A stretch of 64,000 bases of DNA from Ophiura sarsii (Eukaryota; Echinodermata; Ophiuroidea; Amphilepidida; Ophiuridae): NCBI GenBank assembly GCA_035610835.1, contig JAYJML010000162.1, positions 1-64,000 of the forward strand, written 5' to 3'. A program made the translations under genes and the position numbers. Each line of letters opens with the position of its first letter. The first letter of the stretch is position 1. This document shows positions 23,600 to 35,264 of the stretch, one piece after another. The notes beneath the pieces are model-generated. The model ran no database searches. It had not been told where the DNA came from and saw only the letters and a program-made list of their open reading frames with translations.

Positions 23600-23970
23600 A
23601 TGGCAAGCACTATCGCAAGCACTTCTGCAAGCTTGCGCAAGGTTAGATTTGGAACATTACAACCTTGCGCACGCAAGATTGCAAGCTTGCAAGCTTGCAA
23701 GACCGCAAGCTTGCAACAATTTGGCCCTGCAACCATTATCGCAAGCAATTCTGCAAGCTTGCGCAAGGTTAGATTAGGAACATTACAACCTTGCAGGGAA
23801 AAGCTCACGCAAGGTTGCGGTAACCATGCGCAAGCTTGCACAACCTTTTGCAACCAGCTAGCCCTGCAGGCTGCAAGCTTGCAACATGTTGCATGCACAA
23901 GCTTGCTGTTGCATGCGCAACCTTGCGTGAGCACTGCAAGCTTGCACAAGCATGTACACACACCTTGCAA
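23600..23970. repeat. TTGC/GCAA-rich irregular minisatellite
   Basis: The words GCAAGCTTGC, GCAAGCTTGCGCAAGG and ACATTACAACCTTGC recur, with one block starting TGCAAGCTTGCGCAAGGTTAG repeated at a spacing of about 120 bp (23,628 and 23,752). The array is strongly self-complementary because GCAAGCTTGC is a palindrome. Confidence 0.9.
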
Positions 23971-24698
23971 AATCAAAATCCAATGAACAGAATATACAGC
24001 AGAATGCCATTGCCATTGCCAGTTTGACAATTGATGATCACGGGCATTAAAGAGTACTTGCTTCACTTGATTCGTTGGGCAAACCTACTTGGAATTATGA
24101 TCCAACATTTATATGAAGTGATCAATAAATTAGAGTGTCCTTTCCATATCCATTTATGTTTTATATGAGGGAATCTCATATTTGGCTCACTCCCTAGCAT
24201 GGCATATTTGAGGATTGTTTTGATGACGTCCCATGCAAGTATTTGGATACAAACGTAATATGGAAACAACCTTTTAATGTAATCACTATTCATACGTTGT
24301 TGTGTCAACTGCCCGTGCACCTGCCTTCATAGAGATGGTAGATTCTTCCTAACTAGTGAATGACATGTCATTCTGCTAGCCATAGTTTTTACTATCACAT
24401 GGCTTGGAATCATAGAGTGTAACATAATATTATATAAAGCATTGTAATGTATGCTTTTGAGCAATAGTAAAACTATATCACTCGAACAAATTGAGATTAT
24501 TCCATCACACTCGGTATAATGGGTATGTTTTACTTATCACACTTCAATACTATACCCATCATGATTCTAACTGAGATGGCAAGAAGCTGACATCTCTATG
24601 AATGCAGATATTTGTCCTTGGCTGAATATAGATGCAATCTGAGAAAAATTCCTGTGAAATAATACAAACACATTTGCTTAATTAATATTAAAGCCACT

Positions 24699-24704
24699 TT
24701 TATT
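24699..24704 (-). terminator. AATAAA poly(A) signal of the terminal exon
   Basis: AATAAA on the minus strand lies about 55 bp downstream of the TGA. The site where the tRNA-like array is inserted in the other units is only about 10-15 bp further on, about where cleavage would be expected. Confidence 0.55.
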
Positions 24705-24759
24705 AGGCTGTAAACTTGATGAAATAGCTTCAGTAACAGTATCTTATTTCTCTTCCTGT

Positions 24760-24929
24760 TCAAAACCCAAAAAGTTTTGCTTTACTGTAGAATAATGAAC
24801 TGTCAGATCCCATCTTCAAAACGTTTAATGATTCTGCTGCCTGCCATGGGCCCGATAGAGTAGCACTTTTCATATCTCTGTTCACATCTGAAGGCTTGAT
24901 CTTGAGCTGGTTGACAATGACAGCACATA
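24760..24929 (-). CDS. Terminal coding exon of an unrecognised gene, copy 1
   Basis: On the minus strand a strong splice acceptor (pyrimidine tract ending TTTTCTTTTCTTGCAG) is followed by an open frame of about 55 codons starting CAVIVNQLKIKPSDVNRD and ending AKLFGF with TGA. An AATAAA poly(A) signal lies about 55 bp beyond the stop at 24,699-24,704. Acceptor, open frame, stop and poly(A) signal together look like a genuine last exon, although I do not recognise the protein. No upstream exon is identifiable in the unit, so it may be a duplicated gene end rather than a working gene. The frame is preserved in all four copies, but the copies are too similar for this to show selection. Confidence 0.5.
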
Positions 24930-25044
24930 CTGCAAGAAAAGAAAATCCATACAAAGGGTTAGGCAAATGGTGAAAACAGCATTCTTATTTTTTAAAATTT
25001 TAAACCAAATCATCATCATGTGCAAAGATATTCTTGCGTTAAAA

Positions 25045-25579
25045 CACTATACATACATTAATGCACTTATCAATTGCATCCCCGGCCCGGGGCATGGCGA
25101 GGACCATACGGGGACCGTACGCAATCGTACAAAAAAGTTGCTCGGCTATGCGGGGGCGTGTACCAGAGCATGTACAAAAGGTGCCCCGCTAGCTGGGGCG
25201 TGTAGCGAGGGCGTACATCTCTAAAAAATAAGCCGGGGCAATGGCAGGGCAGTGTAGCGGGGCGTACGCTAGGGTACACATGTACACCCGGGCCATAGCC
25301 GGGGTGTACACATACATAGCGGGGACACACGCTTAGGTACACAAAATGTATACACCGGAACAGTAGCTGTGGTGTATACACTTTGTCCCGGCTATGGGGG
25401 GCCGGGACCATACACTTTGTCCCGACCCCTGTAGCGGGGACGTACACAAAATGTTGCCCCGCCCTGCAGGGACCGTACACAACTGTACCAGGGACGTCAC
25501 TTTGGCAATTTGTACGTCCCGGACCGAATCCCCTGAGTCAGGGAAGCAATTGATAAGTGCATTAGTTATACATGTAGTG
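25045..25579. mobile_element. CACTA-ended element with GTAC-rich GC core, copy 1
   Basis: The left end CACTATACAT and right end ATGTAGTG give CACTA/TAGTG termini within an imperfect inverted repeat of about 33 bp that includes TAATGCACTTATCAATTGC. The interior at 25,080-25,520 is far richer in GC than its surroundings and consists of degenerate units built from GGGACCGTACAC, GGTACACA and CCCGGC words, with 14 GTAC tetramers in about 440 bp. CACTA ends suggest an EnSpm/CACTA-like non-autonomous element. The flanking trinucleotides (AAA and CCA) do not match, so no 3-bp duplication supports it. Confidence 0.6.
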
Positions 25580-26528
25580 CCAAAATTGAGTAATATAATT
25601 AAATTAAGTCCACGCGGCAGGCAGCTGAAGAGGACATTCCAAAATTTCACAAAATGTTTAAAAAATGTCAAAATTGTTAACCATATTTGGAATCACCATG
25701 TGAAAATATTGAAATGCATTGAAATTACAAGTATTGGTTCAGTAATCCTTGAGATAGACTTTTGAAAATTGGGAAAGGTTTCTGACAAATCTTTTTTGTA
25801 TAGGGTAAATCTAGTAATAGCCATGTGGAAAGTGTTAACTACCATAACTCCGTGATGATACATACCCCTGAACTTCATACATTATGTTGAATGTTAGGCC
25901 AAGTAAAAAAATAAAGCAGTTTCTCGTCCCCTCGCGCACCAGGGATTCTATGATTTTCTTCATTTTTTTTCCTTTCTTTTTTTAAAAAATATTTAAAAGG
26001 GGGACATCTTGGTAATAGATTTACTTTAGTCCTGAGCATTTAGAGCAGGTTTTGTGTTAACCAAAACTCCAGAACCATGAAATAAAACGAGCCTCATGTT
26101 CTCCGAGTTTCGCAACCAATCATGCAATAATACCACGCTAGTAATGGTGATCCTTTTGCACTGTTTGCTAAAAAAATACCCTTATCCTCCAGGAGCCATA
26201 TTTTGTCAAAATAGCAAACACACACAAAAACCAAAAACCCAGTTGCGGACCAAACTGACCTTGTTCAAAATGTTGGCAAAAATAATTACACAGATCTTTA
26301 TTATTAATACTGGTCATTTTCAAGGGAAAAAATAAGAAGAAATTAAAAAAGGTCCAACCGATAGTCAAATTAATAATTGAACTATAAACAACATGCACGC
26401 AGCATAAAGGTGACAGCGCCCTAAATTATCACACTTACAGCTATGCGCGCTTCACGCAATGTACGCAATACGCTGCTCCTAAGTGTTTGTTCAATTATTA
26501 ATCCGACTATATATAGTATCTATAGGCC

Positions 26529-27088
26529 TAATCAAAACAAAGATTTGTCGATCACAGCGTACTGCTATACGGTTCTCCAGCGTCCCATGGGACTGGTGTT
26601 TATCATTCAGTCATTATGATTATAGGGCCGCAACAGTCATTCACGATGGCAAGGCAAAGTAAAACCGAAAGATGTGACGTATTGTAAACTAGTAATACTA
26701 GGATTAGTAATTGACCCCATGCATGGGAGCGAAGGGCGATTAGCCCCCAGTTTTCATAAAATAGCCCCTTAAGAAATAATTGGCCTATGGTAAAATGTAC
26801 TAAAGGGGGCGATTAATATTGGCACAATTTGTTCAAAATAGCCCTCATAGCTAAAATGGTATTTTAACCCCTGGTCCTTGCATGGCGTTCCAACAGTCGC
26901 AATGCGGCGTGATTATAATATAGGGCTGCAATTGGTCAATTCCCATTTGTTTACAAGTACGTTACATCTTTCGGTTTTACTGTTGCCCTTGCCGGCCCAT
27001 CTAGAATACGTTGTTACGCATGACACGCACCAGTCCCATGACGCTGGAGAATCATACGCTGTGATCCACAAATCTTTGTTTTGATTAT
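26529..27088. mobile_element. Long foldback element in the tandem unit
   Basis: The left arm TAATCAAAACAAAGATTTGT... continuing through CTCCAGCGTC and CATGGGACTGGTG is mirrored at the right by CACCAGTCCCATGACGCTGGAG and ACAAATCTTTGTTTTGATTA. Arms of roughly 190 bp also share GTAAAACCGAAAGATGT. Copies lie at about 30,370-30,929 and 34,211-34,770, plus a broken copy starting near 38,318, in which the tandem array ends at 38,810. Confidence 0.8.
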
Positions 27089-27582
27089 ATAGTACTAGAC
27101 TAAGTCTAAAAGTGGCTATATCTTATCAGACGTCCCGTACGGAATAAACAGTGGACATAAAATACTTAATACTACGCATTTTAATTGGTTTGTTGATCAT
27201 GCGATGCGCACATCATCATGAGTTACGGGTAGATTCTTCCTAACTAGTGAATGAAATGTCATTCTGCTAGCCATAGTTTTTACTATCACATGGCTAGAAA
27301 TCATAGAGTGTAATATAATATTATATAAAGCATTGTATGCTTTTGAGCAATAGTAAAACCATATCACTCGGACAAATTGAGATTATTCCATCACACTCGG
27401 TATAATGGGTATGTTTTACTTATCACACTTCAATATTTGCATACTATACCCATCATGATTCTAACTGAGATGGCAAGAACCTGACATCTCTATGAATGCA
27501 GATATTTGTCCTTGGCTGAATATAGATGCAATCTGAGAAAAATTCCTGTGAAATAATACAAACACATTTGCTTAATTAATAT

Positions 27583-28531
27583 TAACCCTAACACTTCCCC
27601 CCCACTTTTTTCAGAATTTTTTCTTCAACGCGGAAAATCGACCAAAATATCCCCCCGATCCCCCCGGGATTTGATCCAGGGACCTCTCGCACCACAGGCG
27701 AGGGATTCCACACTTCACCACGGCTCTGGCACACAGTTCTGGGCAGTGTATAGCCCAGACTGTATGTATTGGGTCCATTTTTTCATCAAAAAACTTCCAC
27801 GCCGGGTGGTACCAACGTGCCCAGTCGTGGTATTTTGGGGTATATGGTAGTGTTAGGGTTATATTAACGAAACTTAGAAAATTTTTGAAGAAAAAAAAAA
27901 TTCAAAAAAATTGCTCGTTAACCCTAACACTTCCCCCCACTTTTTTCAGAATTTTTTCTTCAACGCGGAAAATCGACCAAAATATCCCCCCGATCCCCCC
28001 GGGATTTGATCCAGGGACCTCTCGCACCACAGGCGAGGGATTCCACACTTCACCACGGCTCTGGCACACAGTTCTGGGCAGTGTATAGCCCAGACTGTAT
28101 GTATTGGGTCCATTTTTTCATCAAAAAACTTCCACGCCGGGTGGTACCAACGTGCCCAGTCGTGGTATTTTGGGGTATATGGTAGTGTTAGGGTTATATT
28201 AACGAAACTTAGAAATTTTTTGAAGAAAAAAAAAATTCAAAAAAATTGCTCGTTAACCCTAACACTTCCCCCCACTTTTTTCAGAATTTTTTCTTCAACG
28301 CGGAAAATCGACCAAAATATCCCCCCGATCCCCCCGGGATTTGATCCAGGGACCTCTCGCACCACAGGCGAGGGATTCCACACTTCACCACGGCTCTGGC
28401 ACACAGTTCTGGGCAGTGTATAGCCCAGACTGTATGTATTGGGTCCATTTTTTCATCAAAAAACTTCCACGCCGGGTGGTACCAACGTGCCCAGTCGTGG
28501 TATTTTGGGGTATATGGTAGTGTTAGGGTTA
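27583..28531. mobile_element. Array of three TIR-bounded tRNA-His-like elements
   Basis: Three 279-bp elements at a period of about 335 bp (starts 27,583, 27,919 and 28,254) each begin TAACCCTAACACT and end with the exact complement AGTGTTAGGGTTA. On the minus strand each contains a tRNA-like core (first copy about 27,665-27,731). It has a 5-bp anticodon stem CTCGC/GCGAG around the loop CTGTGGT (anticodon GTG, His), then a T-arm with loop ATCAAAT and stem CCTGG/CCCGG with one mismatch, matching the pol III B box. No acceptor stem is present. The linkers are 57-nt TTAACGA...TCGTTAA segments that fold through A- and T-rich arms. The array sits at the poly(A) site of the terminal exon. Confidence 0.8.
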
Positions 28532-28600
28532 TAGCCACTTTTATTAGGCTGTAAACTTGATGAAAGAGCTTCAGTAACAGTATCTTATTTCTCTTCCTGT

Positions 28601-28770
28601 TCAAAACCCAAAAAGTTTTGCTTTACTGTAGAATAATGAACTGTCAGATCCCATCTTCAAAACGTTTAATGATTCTGCTGCCTGCCATGGGCCCGATAGA
28701 GTAGCACTTTTCATATCTCTGTTCACATCTGAAGGCTTGATCTTGAGCTGGTTGACAATGACAGCACATA
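28601..28770 (-). CDS. Terminal exon, copy 2
   Basis: This copy has the same acceptor, open frame and TGA as copy 1. The AATAAA lies about 10 bp from the right boundary of the inserted array, so the native downstream sequence of this gene end has been replaced by the array. Confidence 0.45.
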
Positions 28771-28885
28771 CTGCAAGAAAAGAAAATCCATACAAAGGGT
28801 TAGGCAAATGGTGAAAACAGCATTCTTATTTTTTTAAATTTTAAACCAAATCATCATCATGTGCAAAGATATTCTTGCGTTAAAA

Positions 28886-29421
28886 CACTATACATACATT
28901 AATGCACTTATCAATTGCATCCCCGGCCCAGGGCATGGCGAGGACCATGCGGGGACCGTACGCAATCGTACAAAAAAGTTGCTCGGCTATGCGGGGGTGT
29001 GTACCAGAGCATGTACAAAAGGTGCCCCCGCTAGCTGGGGCGTGTAGCGAGGGCGTACATCACTAAAAAATAAGCCGGGGCAATGGCAGGGCAGTGTAGC
29101 GGGGCGTACGCTAGGGTACACATGTACACCCGGGCCATAGCCGGGGTGTACACATACATAGCGGGGACACACGCTTAGGTACACAAATTGTATACACCGG
29201 AACAGTAGCTGTGGTGTATACACTTTGTCCCGGCTATGGGGGGCCGGGACCATACACTTTGTCCCGACCCCTGTTGCGGGGACGTACACAAAATGTTGCC
29301 CCGCCCTGCAGGGACCGTACACAACTGTACCAGGGACGTCACTTTGGCAATTTGTACGTCCCGGACCGAATCCCCTGAGTCAGGGAAGCAATTGATAAGT
29401 GCATTAGTTATACATGTAGTG
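28886..29421. mobile_element. CACTA-ended GTAC-rich element, copy 2
   Basis: This is the unit 2 copy of the element at 25,045. It differs by a one-base insertion in a C run and a few substitutions, and the CACTA/TAGTG ends are retained. Confidence 0.6.
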
Positions 29422-31423
29422 CCAAAATTGAGTAATATAATTAAATTAAGTCCACGCGGCAGGCAGCTGAAGAGGACATTCCAAAATTTCACAAAATGTT
29501 TAAAAAATGTCAAAATTGTTAACCATATTTGGAATCACCATGTGAAAATATTGAAATGCATTGAAATTACAAGTATTGGTTCAGTAATCCTTGAGATAGA
29601 CTTTTGAAAATTGGGAAAGGTTTCTGACAAATCTTTTTTGTATAGGGTAAATCTAGTAATAGCCATGTGGAAAGTGTTAACTACCATAACTCGTGATGAT
29701 ACATACCCCTGAACTTCATACATTATGTTGAATGTTAGGCCAAGTAAAAAAATAAAGCAGTTTCTCGTCCCCTCGCGCACCAGGGATTCTATGATTTTCT
29801 TCATTTTTTTTCCTTTCTTTTTTTAAAAAATATTTAAAAGGGGGACATCTTGGTAATAGATTTACTTTAGTCCTGAGCATTTAGAGCAGGTTTTGTGTTA
29901 ACCAAAACTCCAGAACCATGAAATAAAACGAGCCTCATGTTCTCCGAGTTTCGCAACCAATCATGCAATAATACCACGCTAGTAATGGTGATCCTTTTGC
30001 ACTGTTTGCTAAAAAAATACCCTTATCCTCCAGGAGCCATATTTTGTCAAAATAGCAAACACACACAAAAACCAAAAACCCAGTTGCGGACCAAACTGAC
30101 CTTGTTCAAAATGTTGGCAAAAATAATTACACAGATCTTTATTATTAATACTGGTCATTTTCAAGGGAAAAAATAAGAAGAAATTAAAAAAGGTCCAACC
30201 GATAGTCAAATTAATAATTGAACTATAAACAACATGCACGCAGCATAAAGGTGACAGCGCCCTAAATTATCACACTTACAGCTATGCGCGCTTCACGCAA
30301 TGTACGCAATACGCTGCTCCTAAGTGTTTGTTCAATTATAAATCCGACTATATATAGTATCTATAGGCCTAATCAAAACAAAGATTTGTCGATCACAGCG
30401 TACTGCTATACGGTTCTCCAGCGTCTCATGGGACTGGTTTTTATCACTCAGTCATTATGATTATAGGGCCGCAACAGTCATTCACGATGGCAAGGCAAAG
30501 TAAAACCGAAAGATGTGACGTATTGTAAACTAGTAATACTAGGATTAGTAATTGACCCCATGCATGGGAGCGAAGGGCGATTAGCCCCCAGTTTTCATAA
30601 AATAGCCCCTTAAGAAATAATTGGCCTATGGTAAAATGTACTAAAGGGGGCGATTAATATTGGCACAATTTGTTCAAAATAGCCCTCATAGCTAAAATGG
30701 TATTTTAACCCCTGGTCCTTGCATGGCGTTCCAACAGTCGCAATGCGGCGTGATTATAATATAGGGCTGCAATTGGTCAATTCCCATTTGTTTACAAGTA
30801 CGTTACATCTTTCGGTTTTACTGTTGCCCTTGCCGGCCCATCTAGAATACGTTGTTACGCATGACACGCACCAGTCCCATGACGCTGGAGAATCATACGC
30901 TGTGATCCACAAATCTTTGTTTTGATTATATAGTACTAGACTAAGTCTAAAAGTGGCTATATCTTATCAGACGTCCCGTACGGAATAAACAGTGGACATA
31001 AAATACTTAATACTACGCATTTTAATTGGTTTGTTGATCATGCGATGCGCACATCATCATGAGTTACGGGTAGATTCTTCCTAACTAGTGAATGAAATGT
31101 CATTCTGCTAGCCATAGTTTTTACTATCACATGGCTAGAAATCATAGAGTGTAATATAATATTATATAAAGCATTGTATGCTTTTGAGCAATAGTAAAAC
31201 CATATCACTCGGACAAATTGAGATTATTCCATCACACTCGGTATAATGGGTATGTTTTACTTATCACACTTCAATATTTGCATACTATACCCATCATGAT
31301 TCTAACTGAGATGGCAAGAACCTGACATCTCTATGAATGCAGATATTTGTCCTTGGCTGAATATAGATGCAATCTGAGAAAAATTCCTGTGAAATAATAC
31401 AAACACATTTGCTTAATTAATAT

Positions 31424-32372
31424 TAACCCTAACACTTCCCCCCCACTTTTTTCAGAATTTTTTCTTCAACGCGGAAAATCGACCAAAATATCCCCCCGAT
31501 CCCCCCGGGATTTGATCCAGGGACCTCTCGCACCACAGGCGAGGGATTCCACACTTCACCACGGCTCTGGCACACAGTTCTGGGCAGTGTATAGCCCAGA
31601 CTGTATGTATTGGGTCCATTTTTTCATCAAAAAACTTCCACGCCGGGTGGTACCAACGTGCCCAGTCGTGGTATTTTGGGGTATATGGTAGTGTTAGGGT
31701 TATATTAACGAAACTTAGAAAATTTTTGAAGAAAAAAAAAATTCAAAAAAATTGCTCGTTAACCCTAACACTTCCCCCCACTTTTTTCAGAATTTTTTCT
31801 TCAACGCGGAAAATCGACCAAAATATCCCCCCGATCCCCCCGGGATTTGATCCAGGGACCTCTCGCACCACAGGCGAGGGATTCCACACTTCACCACGGC
31901 TCTGGCACACAGTTCTGGGCAGTGTATAGCCCAGACTGTATGTATTGGGTCCATTTTTTCATCAAAAAACTTCCACGCCGGGTGGTACCAACGTGCCCAG
32001 TCGTGGTATTTTGGGGTATATGGTAGTGTTAGGGTTATATTAACGAAACTTAGAAATTTTTTGAAGAAAAAAAAAATTCAAAAAAATTGCTCGTTAACCC
32101 TAACACTTCCCCCCACTTTTTTCAGAATTTTTTCTTCAACGCGGAAAATCGACCAAAATATCCCCCCGATCCCCCCGGGATTTGATCCAGGGACCTCTCG
32201 CACCACAGGCGAGGGATTCCACACTTCACCACGGCTCTGGCACACAGTTCTGGGCAGTGTATAGCCCAGACTGTATGTATTGGGTCCATTTTTTCATCAA
32301 AAAACTTCCACGCCGGGTGGTACCAACGTGCCCAGTCGTGGTATTTTGGGGTATATGGTAGTGTTAGGGTTA
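31424..32372. mobile_element. Second array of three tRNA-His-like elements
   Basis: This is the unit 3 copy of the array at 27,583-28,531, with the same three elements, linkers and boundaries. Confidence 0.8.
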
Positions 32373-32441
32373 TAGCCACTTTTATTAGGCTGTAAACTTG
32401 ATGAAAGAGCTTCAGTAACAGTATCTTATTTCTCTTCCTGT

Positions 32442-32611
32442 TCAAAACCCAAAAAGTTTTGCTTTACTGTAGAATAATGAACTGTCAGATCCCATCTTCA
32501 AAACGTTTAATGATTCTGCTGCCTGCCATGGGCCCGATAGAGTAGCACTTTTCATATCTCTGTTCACATCTGAAGGCTTGATCTTGAGCTGGTTGACAAT
32601 GACAGCACATA
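32442..32611 (-). CDS. Terminal exon, copy 3
   Basis: Its coding content is identical to copy 2, with the array at its poly(A) site. Confidence 0.45.
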
Positions 32612-32726
32612 CTGCAAGAAAAGAAAATCCATACAAAGGGTTAGGCAAATGGTGAAAACAGCATTCTTATTTTTTTAAATTTTAAACCAAATCATCATCA
32701 TGTGCAAAGATATTCTTGCGTTAAAA

Positions 32727-33262
32727 CACTATACATACATTAATGCACTTATCAATTGCATCCCCGGCCCAGGGCATGGCGAGGACCATGCGGGGACCGT
32801 ACGCAATCGTACAAAAAAGTTGCTCGGCTATGCGGGGGTGTGTACCAGAGCATGTACAAAAGGTGCCCCCGCTAGCTGGGGCGTGTAGCGAGGGCGTACA
32901 TCACTAAAAAATAAGCCGGGGCAATGGCAGGGCAGTGTAGCGGGGCGTACGCTAGGGTACACATGTACACCCGGGCCATAGCCGGGGTGTACACATACAT
33001 AGCGGGGACACACGCTTAGGTACACAAATTGTATACACCGGAACAGTAGCTGTGGTGTATACACTTTGTCCCGGCTATGGGGGGCCGGGACCATACACTT
33101 TGTCCCGACCCCTGTTGCGGGGACGTACACAAAATGTTGCCCCGCCCTGCAGGGACCGTACACAACTGTACCAGGGACGTCACTTTGGCAATTTGTACGT
33201 CCCGGACCGAATCCCCTGAGTCAGGGAAGCAATTGATAAGTGCATTAGTTATACATGTAGTG
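32727..33262. mobile_element. CACTA-ended GTAC-rich element, copy 3
   Basis: This is the unit 3 copy, with CACTA/TAGTG termini and the GC-rich core retained. Confidence 0.6.
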
Positions 33263-35264
33263 CCAAAATTGAGTAATATAATTAAATTAAGTCCACGCGG
33301 CAGGCAGCTGAAGAGGACATTCCAAAATTTCACAAAATGTTTAAAAAATGTCAAAATTGTTAACCATATTTGGAATCACCATGTGAAAATATTGAAATGC
33401 ATTGAAATTACAAGTATTGGTTCAGTAATCCTTGAGATAGACTTTTGAAAATTGGGAAAGGTTTCTGACAAATCTTTTTTGTATAGGGTAAATCTAGTAA
33501 TAGCCATGTGGAAAGTGTTAACTACCATAACTCGTGATGATACATACCCCTGAACTTCATACATTATGTTGAATGTTAGGCCAAGTAAAAAAATAAAGCA
33601 GTTTCTCGTCCCCTCGCGCACCAGGGATTCTATGATTTTCTTCATTTTTTTTCCTTTCTTTTTTTAAAAAATATTTAAAAGGGGGACATCTTGGTAATAG
33701 ATTTACTTTAGTCCTGAGCATTTAGAGCAGGTTTTGTGTTAACCAAAACTCCAGAACCATGAAATAAAACGAGCCTCATGTTCTCCGAGTTTCGCAACCA
33801 ATCATGCAATAATACCACGCTAGTAATGGTGATCCTTTTGCACTGTTTGCTAAAAAAATACCCTTATCCTCCAGGAGCCATATTTTGTCAAAATAGCAAA
33901 CACACACAAAAACCAAAAACCCAGTTGCGGACCAAACTGACCTTGTTCAAAATGTTGGCAAAAATAATTACACAGATCTTTATTATTAATACTGGTCATT
34001 TTCAAGGGAAAAAATAAGAAGAAATTAAAAAAGGTCCAACCGATAGTCAAATTAATAATTGAACTATAAACAACATGCACGCAGCATAAAGGTGACAGCG
34101 CCCTAAATTATCACACTTACAGCTATGCGCGCTTCACGCAATGTACGCAATACGCTGCTCCTAAGTGTTCGTTCAATTATAAATCCGACTATATATAGTA
34201 TCTATAGGCCTAATCAAAACAAAGATTTGTCGATCACAGCGTACTGCTATACGGTTCTCCAGCGTCTCATGGGACTGGTTTTTATCACTCAGTCATTATG
34301 ATTATAGGGCCGCAACAGTCATTCACGATGGCAAGGCAAAGTAAAACCGAAAGATGTGACGTATTGTAAACTAGTAATACTAGGATTAGTAATTGACCCC
34401 ATGCATGGGAGCGAAGGGCGATTAGCCCCCAGTTTTCATAAAATAGCCCCTTAAGAAATAATTGGCCTATGGTAAAATGTACTAAAGGGGGCGATTAATA
34501 TTGGCACAATTTGTTCAAAATAGCCCTCATAGCTAAAATGGTATTTTAACCCCTGGTCCTTGCATGGCGTTCCAACAGTCGCAATGCGGCGTGATTATAA
34601 TATAGGGCTGCAATTGGTCAATTCCCATTTGTTTACAAGTACGTTACATCTTTCGGTTTTACTGTTGCCCTTGCCGGCCCATCTAGAATACGTTGTTACG
34701 CATGACACGCACCAGTCCCATGACGCTGGAGAATCATACGCTGTGATCCACAAATCTTTGTTTTGATTATATAGTACTAGACTAAGTCTAAAAGTGGCTA
34801 TATCTTATCAGACGTCCCGTACGGAATAAACAGTGGACATAAAATACTTAATACTACGCATTTTAATTGGTTTGTTGATCATGCGATGCGCACATCATCA
34901 TGAGTTACGGGTAGATTCTTCCTAACTAGTGAATGAAATGTCATTCTGCTAGCCATAGTTTTTACTATCACATGGCTAGAAATCATAGAGTGTAATATAA
35001 TATTATATAAAGCATTGTATGCTTTTGAGCAATAGTAAAACCATATCACTCGGACAAATTGAGATTATTCCATCACACTCGGTATAATGGGTATGTTTTA
35101 CTTATCACACTTCAATATTTGCATACTATACCCATCATGATTCTAACTGAGATGGCAAGAACCTGACATCTCTATGAATGCAGATATTTGTCCTTGGCTG
35201 AATATAGATGCAATCTGAGAAAAATTCCTGTGAAATAATACAAACACATTTGCTTAATTAATAT

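Larger units (their letters stand above)
22395..23975 (+). mobile_element. Repeat family copy A, ending in a TTGC minisatellite
   Basis: This segment is repeated in reverse orientation at 40,815-41,965. Shared blocks in order are CAGGGACAATCGAATG, ATGCGTGTTGCGGG, GTGAAGTAGGGTACAAATG, TTTTATTG(C/T)TGAAAAT, and ACCCTTATGAAAATG, followed in each copy by a TTGC-rich minisatellite of different sequence. No protein is encoded. The class is unknown. Several non-autonomous element classes, including Helitron-related ones, carry internal minisatellites, but the ends needed to decide are not evident. Confidence 0.65.
24337..27227. repeat. Segmental tandem duplication, unit 1 (array-free, pre-insertion form)
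   Basis: This unit of about 2.89 kb is followed by three further copies, and its landmarks recur at 3,841-bp spacing. It contains a terminal exon (24,760-24,929), a GTAC-rich block (25,045-25,579) and a long foldback element (26,529-27,088). At about 24,688 it reads TTAATATTAAAGCCAC with nothing inserted, whereas later units carry an array of about 950 bp there. At single-base differences it groups with unit 4 rather than with units 2 and 3 (for example ACCATACGGGG versus ACCATGCGGGG). Confidence 0.95.
27228..31068. repeat. Segmental tandem duplication, unit 2 (3,841 bp)
   Basis: This is a full unit with the tRNA-like array inserted. It is virtually identical to unit 3, including private variants such as GGACTGGTTTTTATCACTC. 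It contains a terminal exon at 28,601-28,770, a GTAC-rich CACTA-ended block at 28,886-29,421 and a foldback at about 30,370-30,929. Confidence 0.95.
31069..34909. repeat. Segmental tandem duplication, unit 3 (3,841 bp)
   Basis: This unit has the same length and nearly the same sequence as unit 2; I noticed one difference, GTGTTCGTTC versus GTGTTTGTTC near 34,167. Such similarity implies very recent duplication, gene conversion or an assembly duplication. Confidence 0.95.

Noticed and set aside
23518..24066. 182-codon frame across the TTGC array
   Set aside because: It is a low-complexity Cys/Leu/Ala/Lys translation of the minisatellite, with open frames on the other strand as well.
25070..25671. 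Frames of 111-136 codons on both strands of the GTAC-rich block
   Set aside because: GC-rich repeats lower the chance of stops; both strands are open and no motif is recognisable.
27665..27731. Functional tRNA-His gene on the minus strand
   Set aside because: The anticodon arm and T-arm are convincing, but there is no acceptor stem and the D-arm is degenerate. It is a tRNA-derived element.
27885..28423. Repeated 67-codon frames with a FDPGTSR-like stretch
   Set aside because: They run across the linker and the tRNA-like core on the opposite strand, and pol III-derived sequence is not coding.
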